This document shows positions 9,277-17,122 of a stretch of 64,000 nt of DNA, one piece after another. This DNA is from an uncultured Verrucomicrobiota bacterium. GTDB lineage: Bacteria > Verrucomicrobiota > Verrucomicrobiia > Opitutales > Opitutaceae. The DNA is taken from assembly GCA_903898675.1 (NCBI GenBank), contig CAIUGM010000008.1, positions 62,001 to 126,000 on the forward strand, read 5' to 3'. Within the stretch, counting starts at the first letter, position 1; each line of letters begins with the position of its first letter. A model generated the notes under the pieces. It was given only the letters and a program-made list of their open reading frames with translations, made no database searches and was not told the DNA's origin. The translations under genes were made by a program, and so were the position numbers.

Positions 9277-9339
9277 AATCCAGATAAAATCTCAAATCCA
9301 CCCGTCGACGGCATAAAAATTGCAGAACCCCTTCCTGCC

Positions 9340-9651
9340 ATGACGCTCGTCATTCGTGATCAGCTGGTGTGCCCCCCGACCTGGTTCGCCTCGTACCGGG
9401 ACCTGACCCTCTACTGTCACATTCTGCTGAAGCTCGACATCGTCATCGAGTCCGACACGGCGGATATTTATTACCGCTGGATCAAGCCGCAGGGCGGGAT
9501 GGACTTCATCGAGGATATCGTCCGCCCCGGCAGCGAACGAGGCACGCGGCTCGATCTCACCTGCACCGCGCCCCGGACAATTGTGACCGACCGGATCGTC
9601 CCGGAGAACGTCCACCGGCTGATCGCCGCGATCCAGTCAGTGGCGGCGTAA
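9340..9651 (+). CDS. Small protein of unknown function
   Basis: 103 residues; family not recognised. It looks like a compact soluble alpha/beta protein: strands such as LDIVIESDTADIYYRWI, a charged middle and a C-terminal helix (PENVHRLIAAIQ). There is no signal peptide or membrane segment. Coding is supported by its own 114-base upstream gap divergent from gpmI and by codon use like its neighbours. A family D repeat follows immediately. No function can be assigned. Confidence 0.65.
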   Translation: MTLVIRDQLVCPPTWFASYRDLTLYCHILLKLDIVIESDTADIYYRWIKPQGGMDFIEDIVRPGSERGTRLDLTCTAPRTIVTDRIVPENVHRLIAAIQSVAA

Positions 9652-9669
9652 GCCCAACCTTGGTTTGGG

Positions 9670-9738
9670 TGTAGGGCCGCCGCTTGCCGCCGCGCCTCGC
9701 CCGTGCCGAACGGCACAGCGCAAGTGCCGGCCCTACAA
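9670..9738. repeat. REP-like palindrome, family D, copy 1
   Basis: TGTAGGGCCG followed by CGCTTGC (9670-9687) pairs with GCAAGTG and CGGCCCTACA (9720-9737). The spacer holds a nested CCGTGCCGAACGGCAC hairpin. A related element starts at 54961. Confidence 0.8.
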
Positions 9739-9828
9739 CTTATTTCTTCACCGGGATTAGCGGCACGATCATCTTCCTCCTCCGGTTGACATTCGGAAGG
9801 TTTGCCCCACCTCTTTTGGATCTCACCC

Positions 9829-10872
9829 ATGTCCCAGTCCGCCGTCCTCCTGCTCAACCTTGGTTCCCCCGACTCGACCTCCGTGCCGGATGTTAAGCGC
9901 TACCTGCGCGAGTTTTTGGGCGACGAGCGGGTGATCGACAAACCGTTCCAGCCGCTACGCTGGCTGCTGGTGAATGGCATCATCATCCCGTTCCGCGCGA
10001 AAAACTCGGCGCACGCCTACTCGACCATCTGGACCGACGAGGGCTCGCCGCTCGTGGTGACGAGCCGCCACACCCGCGAGAAGCTCCAGGCGGTCATGGA
10101 CCTGCCCGTAGAACTGGCGATGAACTACGGGAACCCCTCGATCCCTGCGGCGCTGGCGCGGCTCGCGGCGAGCGGCGTCGAGCGCCTGCTGCTCTTTCCC
10201 CAGTACCCGCATTATGCGATGTCGAGCTGGGAGACGGTCGTCGTCAAGGTCCGGCGCGAAGCGGCCCGGATCGCCCCCGGCATGATCATCGAATGCGTGC
10301 GGCCGTATTACGAGGACGACGACTACATCACCGCGCTCGTCGCCAGTGCCCGGCCCTACCTCGATCACCCGCACGATCACCTGCTTTTCAGCTACCACAG
10401 CATTCCCGTGCGGCACCTGACCAAGGCGGACTCCTCGCACGCGCACTGCCAGACCGTGCCCGACTGCTGCAATACCTGCAGCCCGGCCCATGCCACGTGC
10501 TACAAGGCGCAGGTGACGCATACGACGCGCGCGTTTGCCGGGAAAGCCGGGCTTGATCCCGCCAAATGGTCGATGGCCTTCCAATCCCGCATTGCGAACG
10601 AACCTTGGATCAAGCCCTACACGGATTATGAGTGCAAACGGCTGGCGCGGGAGGGCAAGAAGCGCCTGCTCGTCATCACGCCGGCCTTCGTCACCGACTG
10701 CCTCGAGACCCTCGAGGAAATCCGCGTGCGCGGGGCCGAGGATTTCATCGGTGCGGGCGGGGAGTCGTTCGAGCACATCCCCTGCCTGAACGATCAGCCG
10801 GTCTGGATCGATTTCCTGGCCAACCGGGTGCGCCGCTGGCAGGCCAAGGTTGCCCCCGTGGCCGCCCGATAG
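9829..10872 (+). CDS. hemH: Ferrochelatase, probable internal-cysteine iron-sulfur type
   Basis: 347 residues. The core matches class II chelatases: LLLNLGSP at the N-terminus, catalytic His190 in FSYHSIPVRH and Glu293 in TDCLETLEEI. It inserts Fe(II) into a porphyrin in the last heme-synthesis steps. Five cysteines fall within 18 residues (207, 213, 214, 217, 224) just after the catalytic histidine. An internal cluster of this kind is known in a class of bacterial ferrochelatases that bind a [2Fe-2S] centre. The start ATG at 9829 fits the family; a TTG nine codons upstream is less likely. No other heme genes are nearby. Confidence 0.95.
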   Translation: MSQSAVLLLNLGSPDSTSVPDVKRYLREFLGDERVIDKPFQPLRWLLVNGIIIPFRAKNSAHAYSTIWTDEGSPLVVTSRHTREKLQAVMDLPVELAMNYGNPSIPAALARLAASGVERLLLFPQYPHYAMSSWETVVVKVRREAARIAPGMIIECVRPYYEDDDYITALVASARPYLDHPHDHLLFSYHSIPVRHLTKADSSHAHCQTVPDCCNTCSPAHATCYKAQVTHTTRAFAGKAGLDPAKWSMAFQSRIANEPWIKPYTDYECKRLAREGKKRLLVITPAFVTDCLETLEEIRVRGAEDFIGAGGESFEHIPCLNDQPVWIDFLANRVRRWQAKVAPVAAR

Positions 10873-10880
10873 TGGCTGGT

Positions 10881-10960
10881 TAGCCGCGCTGGAGTGCAGC
10901 CCGACAACGTGGCCGGGCGCACGGCCGGAACCACCCTTTCGCAGGCTCAAGTGCGGCTAC
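10881..10960. repeat. REP-like inverted repeat, family B, copy 2
   Basis: TAGCCGCGCTGGAG (10881-10894) through a spacer containing CGACAACGTGGCCGG to TTTCGCAGGCTCAAG and GCGGCTAC ending at 10960. The same order of words occurs at 59654-59730, and a left half occurs at 6243. The right flank (TTTAAGCCGCTT) is also shared with copy 3. Confidence 0.85.
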
Positions 10961-11103
10961 GTTATGTTTAAGCCGCTTCAAACTTAGCTTATGGATGGGC
11001 GACTTTGGTAAAACGAATTTAAAGAACCGTGTCCGGCTGCCGTCGGACCCATCTTTTACTCGCTTGGACCCACCAATAGTAAAGCATGCGTTAAATTCCG
11101 GAA

Positions 11104-13785
11104 ATGAACAATCCGTCCGCCCAGAACCCCGTGCGCAAACCGCTGACCCAGGCGGGTACGGCGGTGCTTGTGCTGGATACCAACGGGCGCGTGCAGATGG
11201 CGAGCACCGCGGCCTGCATCCTATGGCAGGCCTCGGTCACCGAGCTGGTCCGAGACAGCTTTCCCAACCTGTTTGTTTTCGACGTGGTTTCCCGCGACCC
11301 GGACTGGCTGCAGTCGCAGTGGGAAGTGCTGCTGGCCGGGGCGCTCACTCAGCCCATTACCCTGCAGCTCCAGCCCAAGGAAGCCGCGGCGCGCGACGCT
11401 GTCGTTCGCATCGAAAAGGCCGGCGACGAACCGGTGACCTATTTTGCCTTCGTCCACCTGCCCGCCCCGGCAGTCGCCGCGGCGGTCCCGGCGCATCCGT
11501 CTGTCGGCCCGGCCGATAGTTTTCTCACCCAGCTCAACGAGCGCAGCCCGCTGGGATTCTTCGACCTGAATTTCCTCAAGAATGAGGTCTACTACTCGGC
11601 CGGCTGGAAACGGCTGCTCGGGTACGGCGACGCCGAGCTCCCCAACACCTACCAGACGTGGCTGGCGCTGATCCACCCGGATGACTCCACCGCCGCGCCT
11701 GACCGGCAGAGCCGCAGCGGCGCGACCGGCCCGCGCCAGTTCTCGCTCGAATTTCGCATGAAGCACGCCGGCGGCCACTACGTGTGGGTGCACAGTGTCG
11801 GCGTGCAGTACTACGGCCCCAACGGCGCCCTGCAGCGGGTGATCGGCGCGCACCTCGACATCGGCGACCGCAAGGAATTCGAGGAGGCGGGCCTGCGCTC
11901 GGAGGAACGGCTGCAGCAGCTCGGTGACCGCGGGCGCGTCGGCATGTTCGACCTGGATTTCGCCTCCGGCGTGTACTGGCTCTCGCCCGGTTTTAAATCA
12001 CTGCTCGGCTACGCGGATGCCGAGTTACCCGACACGCTGGAGTCCACGTTGCGCACACTGCCCATGGATGAGACCACGGGCGGGCTGCAGGCGTACTTCC
12101 TCGGCCAGCATCCCAGCCAGCTCGCCTATTTTGATGTCCTGCGGCTGCGCCACAAGGAAGGCCGCGAGGTGCTGGTGTACGCCGGCATCGTGCGCCAGAT
12201 TTCCCGACGCAAGGACCTGCAGCGCGTGCTCGGGTTTGCGATGCCGCTGCCCGACAACCTGCCGCAGGCGGGTGACACCGGCCTCGGCCTGCCCGCCGCG
12301 CACCTCGCGGCCATGCTCGAGGAGCTCCATGAGGCGGTGGTGTTGGCCGACGCCGAGGGCCGGATCATTTTCCTCAACCCCAAGGCGGAGCAACTGCTCG
12401 AGCGGACCAACGACGCAGCCCTGGGCGAGCACGTCTGGGAAATCTTCCGCCTGGTACACCGGCAAAGCGGCCAGACCGGGGAAAGCCCGGTCGCCCGGGC
12501 CCTCACGACCGGTGAAGCCTCGCCGCTCAACAACGAGTTTGAGCTCGATCTCGGCGGGAACCGTTCCCGGCCCGTCGCCTTCAGCGCGCGCCCGGTCGCC
12601 GGCGCGACCGGCCAGGCCGCCGGGGTCGTGCTGGTCTTCCGCAATCCCGAGGAAATGAGCCTCACGCCGGAGGAATTGATCCAGGCAAACCGCTTTGAAA
12701 CCCTCGGGCAGCTGGCCGGCGGCATCGCCCACGATTTCAACAACCTGCTGACCACCATCCTCGGCGGGGTCTCGCTGGCCAAGGAAAACCGGGACTTTGT
12801 CGGCCTCGAGAACAGCGAGCGGGCCTGCCTCGCCGCCAAGTCGCTCTCGAAACAATTGCTGACCTTCTCACGGGGCGGCACCGCCGTGCGCCAGGTCGTG
12901 AAGCCGGGCGACATCCTCGCCGATGCCGTGCGCCTCGCCGCGGCCGGCTCGACCCTCCGGGTGGAGGTCAACCTCGCGCCGGAAACCGCCGCGATCTGCG
13001 TGGACCGCGCCCAGATCCTCCAGGTTTTTCAAAACCTCGTGATCAACGCCATCCAGGCGATGACCACCAGCCGCGACCCCATCATCGTCAGCGCCGGGAA
13101 TGTCACGCTCACCGAGGGCCAGATCGCGCCGCTCGCCGCCGGCCCTTACGTCGCGATCGAGGTGCGCGACAGCGGCAGCGGCATCAAGCCCGAACACCTG
13201 CAAAAGATCTTCGAGCCCTTCTTCACCACGAAAAAAACCGGCACGGGCCTCGGCCTCGCCACCGTGCTGTCGATCGTCAAGCGCCACGGCGGCCAGATCG
13301 GCGTCGACACCGAGCTCGGGATCGGCACCGCCTTCACCGTCTTCCTGCCGCAGGCGGACCGGCCCGAGGACGTCGAGGCCCGCCGGGCCCCGACCCTGCG
13401 GTTTGGCACGGGCCGTGTCCTTTTCATGGATGACGACGAGGAGATCTGCACCCTCACGGGCGTGATGCTCGAGAGCCTGGGCTACAAGTACGACCTCGCC
13501 CGCAACGGCGAGGAGGCCGTGCAGTTCTACAAGCGCTACCTCAACATCGGCCGGCCCTACGACGCCGTGATCATGGATCTGACGATCATCGGCGGCATGG
13601 GCGGCGAACAGACCTACCGTCAACTGCACGACCTCGACCCCGAGGTGCGCGCCATCATGGCCAGCGGTTACGACAACGATGCGATGGCGCGACAGTTCCT
13701 CGACATGGGGTTTTGCGGCTACCTCGCCAAGCCCTACCGTGTCGGCGATCTCGGCAAGATCCTCCGGACCGTCCTCGGCAAATAA
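11104..13785 (+). CDS. Multi-PAS hybrid sensor histidine kinase
   Basis: 893 residues, apparently cytoplasmic with no membrane segment. Four PAS-like domains are visible: about 15-105, 140-262 (LGYGDAELPNTYQTWLALIHPDD), 270-370 (a repeat of the second, with LGYADAELPDT) and 400-515. The HisKA domain has phospho-acceptor His543 in GGIAHDFNNLLTTILGG. The ATPase domain has GSGIKPEHLQKIFEPFFTT and GTGLGLATV. A C-terminal receiver follows, with Asp825 in DAVIMDLTI. The H-box type is that of the NtrB-like, two-loop kinases. Downstream on the same strand is a SulP transporter, but the 135-base gap gives no clear coupling. The signal is unknown. Confidence 0.95.
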   Translation: MNNPSAQNPVRKPLTQAGTAVLVLDTNGRVQMASTAACILWQASVTELVRDSFPNLFVFDVVSRDPDWLQSQWEVLLAGALTQPITLQLQPKEAAARDAVVRIEKAGDEPVTYFAFVHLPAPAVAAAVPAHPSVGPADSFLTQLNERSPLGFFDLNFLKNEVYYSAGWKRLLGYGDAELPNTYQTWLALIHPDDSTAAPDRQSRSGATGPRQFSLEFRMKHAGGHYVWVHSVGVQYYGPNGALQRVIGAHLDIGDRKEFEEAGLRSEERLQQLGDRGRVGMFDLDFASGVYWLSPGFKSLLGYADAELPDTLESTLRTLPMDETTGGLQAYFLGQHPSQLAYFDVLRLRHKEGREVLVYAGIVRQISRRKDLQRVLGFAMPLPDNLPQAGDTGLGLPAAHLAAMLEELHEAVVLADAEGRIIFLNPKAEQLLERTNDAALGEHVWEIFRLVHRQSGQTGESPVARALTTGEASPLNNEFELDLGGNRSRPVAFSARPVAGATGQAAGVVLVFRNPEEMSLTPEELIQANRFETLGQLAGGIAHDFNNLLTTILGGVSLAKENRDFVGLENSERACLAAKSLSKQLLTFSRGGTAVRQVVKPGDILADAVRLAAAGSTLRVEVNLAPETAAICVDRAQILQVFQNLVINAIQAMTTSRDPIIVSAGNVTLTEGQIAPLAAGPYVAIEVRDSGSGIKPEHLQKIFEPFFTTKKTGTGLGLATVLSIVKRHGGQIGVDTELGIGTAFTVFLPQADRPEDVEARRAPTLRFGTGRVLFMDDDEEICTLTGVMLESLGYKYDLARNGEEAVQFYKRYLNIGRPYDAVIMDLTIIGGMGGEQTYRQLHDLDPEVRAIMASGYDNDAMARQFLDMGFCGYLAKPYRVGDLGKILRTVLGK

Positions 13786-13920
13786 GCCGTCGCGGCCCGC
13801 CGCATTCCATCGTCACCGGCCGGTGGTGCACCCGGCTCGCGCGGCCGTACACGGAGATTGTATGCCGGGGCAATTCGGCGCAGGGTTCGGGTGAAACCCG
13901 CCCAAGATGTCGCACGTGCA

Positions 13921-15699
13921 ATGAAATCCCCCGGCCTGACAGGCTCCCGGCTGTTGACGGCGCTGAAATTCCGGCCGCGGTCGCTCGCGGTCCTGCGCCA
14001 GGGTTACTCCCACCGGCAGGCGCTCACGGACGGCCTGTCGGGCGTCACCGTCGCGCTGATCGCCCTGCCCCTCGCCCTCGCCCTGGGCGTGGCGAGCATC
14101 CCGGCCGGACTCAAGACCCCGTTTCCCGCGCCGGCGATCGGCCTGTTCACCGCGATCATCGGCGGATTCATCGTCTCGCTTCTCGGCGGCAGCCGCGTGC
14201 AGATCGCCGGTCCGACCGCGGCCTTCGTCACGGTGATCCTGCTCATCGTGGAGCAGTACGGCTATGACGGCCTGCTGCTCGCCACGATCATGGCGGGGGT
14301 GATCCTCGTGCTGATGGGGCTCAGCGGCATGGGCACGCTGATCAAGTTCATCCCCTACCCGGTGACGAGCGGTTTTACCACAGGCATCGCCGTGGCGATC
14401 ATGGCCGGCCAGGCGCCGGAATTCCTCGGTCTGCATGCCGGCTCGGCCCCGCCGCGGGAGTTCATCCGCAAAATCCCGTGGCTGGTCTCGCACCTCGGGC
14501 TGGTCAACCTGCCGACCCTGCTCATCGCACTCGCCTCGGGCCTTTTCATTCTTCTCTGGCCAAAATACCGCGCGCGGCTGCATGCCGACCGGGTGCCCGG
14601 GGCCATCATCGCGATGGTGGTCTCGGCGGTGGTCGTGACCTGGTTCGGCTGGGACAAGAGCCTGGGGATCGCGACCGTCGGCTCGCAGTTCGGCCCCGCG
14701 GCGATCCCGCACGGGCTGCCGCCGTTCGTCTGGCCGGTGATCACCTTTGAGCGGATCCGCGACCTGATCGGACCGGCCACCACCATCGCCCTGCTCGGCG
14801 CCATCGAGTCGCTGCTCTCCGCGGTCGTAGCCGACGGCCTGATCAACGACCGGCACGATTCCAACACCGAGCTCATGGCCCAGGGCCTGGCCAACATTAT
14901 CTGCCCGTTCTTCAGCGGCATGCCCGTGACGGGCGCCATCGCCCGCACGTCCGCCAACGTGAAGGCCGGCGGCCGCACCCCGGTGGCCGGCATGGTACAC
15001 GCAGTGACGCTGCTCCTGATCGTGCTGTTCTTCTCGCAATACGCGCAGTACGTCCCGATGGCCGCGATTGCCGCCGTGCTGGTCGTCGTCGCCTTCCGCA
15101 TGGGCGAATGGCACGAGCTCGTCCGGCTCCGCAAGATGCCGCTGAGCGACGCCCTCGTGCTGCTCACCACCTGCAGCCTCACGGTGGTCTTCGACCTCGT
15201 CGTGGCCGTGGAGGTGGGCATGATGCTGGCAGCGGTGCTCTTCATCAAGCGCATGGCGGACACGACCGAAATCACCGAGGTGACCGCCCGTGACGAGCTC
15301 GAGACGCCCGAGCAGCTCGCCCACGGCAAGGACATCCCGGCCGGCGTCGTGGTGTACCGGATCTTCGGCCCGTTCTTCTTCGGCGCCGCCGAAAAAATGG
15401 AGGACGCGCTGATGCGCGCCGGCATCACCCCCCGGGTGCTCATCCTCCGCATGCAGCTTGTGCCCGCCATGGACGCGACCGCCCTCAACGCGCTGGAAAG
15501 CATTGTCGAGCGCATGCAGGCGGCGGGCGGCGCCGTCATCCTCAGCGGTCCGCACCGGCAGCCCCTCGACATGATGGTGCAGGCCGGCTTCATCGACCGG
15601 CTGGGCCGGCGCAACATCCGGGCGCATTTTGACGACGCCCTGGTCCGGGCACGGGAAATCCTCGCCGCCGGCAACGATGCGCCGTCCGCCCCCGCCTGA
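13921..15699 (+). CDS. SulP-family anion transporter with STAS domain
   Basis: 592 residues. About 10-12 hydrophobic helices span residues 30-420, starting with the family signature region (LSGVTVALIALPLALALG, then PAPAIGLFTAIIGG and GPTAAF). A cytoplasmic STAS domain occupies the last 120 residues (VLILRMQLVPAMDATALNAL). SulP proteins carry sulfate, bicarbonate or other anions across the inner membrane; the substrate cannot be read from sequence. The ATG at 13921 was chosen; a TTG 21 codons upstream keeps the frame open. The DUF1275 gene begins 5 bases after the stop, so the two are very likely cotranscribed. Confidence 0.93.
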   Translation: MKSPGLTGSRLLTALKFRPRSLAVLRQGYSHRQALTDGLSGVTVALIALPLALALGVASIPAGLKTPFPAPAIGLFTAIIGGFIVSLLGGSRVQIAGPTAAFVTVILLIVEQYGYDGLLLATIMAGVILVLMGLSGMGTLIKFIPYPVTSGFTTGIAVAIMAGQAPEFLGLHAGSAPPREFIRKIPWLVSHLGLVNLPTLLIALASGLFILLWPKYRARLHADRVPGAIIAMVVSAVVVTWFGWDKSLGIATVGSQFGPAAIPHGLPPFVWPVITFERIRDLIGPATTIALLGAIESLLSAVVADGLINDRHDSNTELMAQGLANIICPFFSGMPVTGAIARTSANVKAGGRTPVAGMVHAVTLLLIVLFFSQYAQYVPMAAIAAVLVVVAFRMGEWHELVRLRKMPLSDALVLLTTCSLTVVFDLVVAVEVGMMLAAVLFIKRMADTTEITEVTARDELETPEQLAHGKDIPAGVVVYRIFGPFFFGAAEKMEDALMRAGITPRVLILRMQLVPAMDATALNALESIVERMQAAGGAVILSGPHRQPLDMMVQAGFIDRLGRRNIRAHFDDALVRAREILAAGNDAPSAPA

Positions 15700-15704
15700 T
15701 CACC

Positions 15705-16397
15705 ATGCTCCGACACGCCACCCCCAGCTGGATCTACTTCGGCGGGCTCATCCTCACCCTCGCCGCCGGCGCGATCAACGCCGTCGGGTTCCTCGGCCAG
15801 CATCACCAGGCGCTCAGCCACATGTCCGGCACCGTCACCGTGCTGGGCATGGAACTCGCCCGCGCCAACTATGCCGTGGCGCTCCACGCCCTGGCGGTTC
15901 TCACGGCGTTCTTTGCCGGCTGCATGGTCAGCGGGGCGATCATCCGGCAGACCTCCCTGCGCCTCGGCCGGCGTTACGGCGTGGTCCTGTCCCTGGAATC
16001 GGCCGCCCTCTTCCTCGCCGTGTACTTCCTCCGGCACGGCGCCAACACCGGCGACTACCTGGCGGCGCTGGCGTGCGGGCTCCAGAACGCCATGGTCTCC
16101 AGCTACAGCAGCTCGACGATGCGCACGACCCACATGACCGGGATGGTGACCGACCTCGGTATCGCGTGCGGCCATTTCATCCGCGGCGCGACGGTGGACT
16201 GGTTTCGCTTCCGCATGTACGGCGTGCTGTTCCTCGGTTTTTTTGCCGGCGGCGTCGCAGGGGCGATCGGCTACGAGCGATTCGGCTACGACACACTGCT
16301 CTTTCCCGCGCTGCTGAGCGGCGTGGCCGGGGTCGGCTACACGATCGTGAAACACCTCGAGCACCGCCGGAAGGCGCGGGAGCGCCACCCCGCCTGA
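15705..16397 (+). CDS. DUF1275 (YoaK-like) membrane protein
   Basis: 230 residues with about six hydrophobic segments. Family features include AGAINAVGFLG near the N-terminus, SHMSGTVTVLG and GLQNAMVSSYSSSTMRTTHMTG. DUF1275 proteins are inner-membrane proteins of unknown activity. The start codon is 5 bases after the SulP stop, indicating an operon and possibly a shared transport role. The stop abuts the ruvC stop from the other strand: the two stop codons form the palindrome TGATCA at 16395-16400. Confidence 0.9.
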   Translation: MLRHATPSWIYFGGLILTLAAGAINAVGFLGQHHQALSHMSGTVTVLGMELARANYAVALHALAVLTAFFAGCMVSGAIIRQTSLRLGRRYGVVLSLESAALFLAVYFLRHGANTGDYLAALACGLQNAMVSSYSSSTMRTTHMTGMVTDLGIACGHFIRGATVDWFRFRMYGVLFLGFFAGGVAGAIGYERFGYDTLLFPALLSGVAGVGYTIVKHLEHRRKARERHPA

Positions 16398-16976
16398 TCA
16401 GCCCCGCCAGGTCAGTGCGTGGCAGAGTGCAACGCCCGCCGCATCCGCCTCGTCGAAGGCCAGCGTCCGGCCGTGCCCGAGCATGGCCATCACGGTGCGG
16501 GCCATCTGGTCCTTGCTCGCCCGGCCCTGCCCCACGACGGCCAGCTTCACCCGCAGCGGGGCGTATTCAAAAATCTCCTTCTGCTGCAGCGCCGCGGCCG
16601 CGATCGCCGCGCCGCGCGCCGCGCCGAGGATCTGCGCGGTCTGGAAATTCTGCACGAAGATGGTCTGCTCCAGCGCCACGTGGACCGGGTCGAACTCGGT
16701 CACGAACGCCGCCACCGCCCGGTGGATCTCCCCCAGGCAGTGCGCCATGGACAGCTTCGCGGCCATCCGGACGGTCACGCACCGCAGCAGCACCGCCGGC
16801 CGGCCGGGCACAAACTCAATCAGCGCCAGGCCGGTGCCACGCAGGCTGGGATCGATACCGAGCACGCGGCCCTGGAAGGCCGGCCGCTGCAAGGTCGGGG
16901 CGTCGGGCCACGACTTCGCCGTCAGCTTGCCCTCGAGCTTTGCCTTCCACATCTGCCTGACGGAGGTCCGCGCCAT
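16398..16976 (-). CDS. ruvC: Holliday junction resolvase RuvC
   Basis: 192 residues. The RNase H-fold acidic residues are visible: Asp42 in LGIDPSLRGTG, Glu103 in VALEQTIF, and the C-terminal DEADAAGVALCHAL. RuvC cuts Holliday junctions symmetrically after RuvAB branch migration. Relative to typical RuvC, which begins only a few residues before the first Asp, this start adds about 35 residues rich in Lys and Pro. The ATG at 16976 (MARTSVRQMW) or the internal Met9 are the candidate starts. ruvA and ruvB are not adjacent. Confidence 0.93.
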   Translation of the reverse strand: MARTSVRQMWKAKLEGKLTAKSWPDAPTLQRPAFQGRVLGIDPSLRGTGLALIEFVPGRPAVLLRCVTVRMAAKLSMAHCLGEIHRAVAAFVTEFDPVHVALEQTIFVQNFQTAQILGAARGAAIAAAALQQKEIFEYAPLRVKLAVVGQGRASKDQMARTVMAMLGHGRTLAFDEADAAGVALCHALTWRG

Positions 16977-17122
16977 AAAGTGGCCCACGGATACACGGAA
17001 CGGCGGGAAAGAAGAAGCGGAATGTTTGGCGGCCGGTCCGACCACCGGCCGGCCGGATCGTCGCAGGCTGCTTCCGGCTTGTGATTGGGCCGCTGCGTCC
17101 GCCAAACTGAAATAATCCCTGA

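Noticed and set aside
13813-16388. Very long open frames on the minus strand opposite sulP and the DUF1275 gene
   Set aside because: They are His/Arg/Asp-rich with no domain or hydrophobic pattern, and they mirror clear membrane-protein genes. High G+C leaves few stops on the opposite strand.
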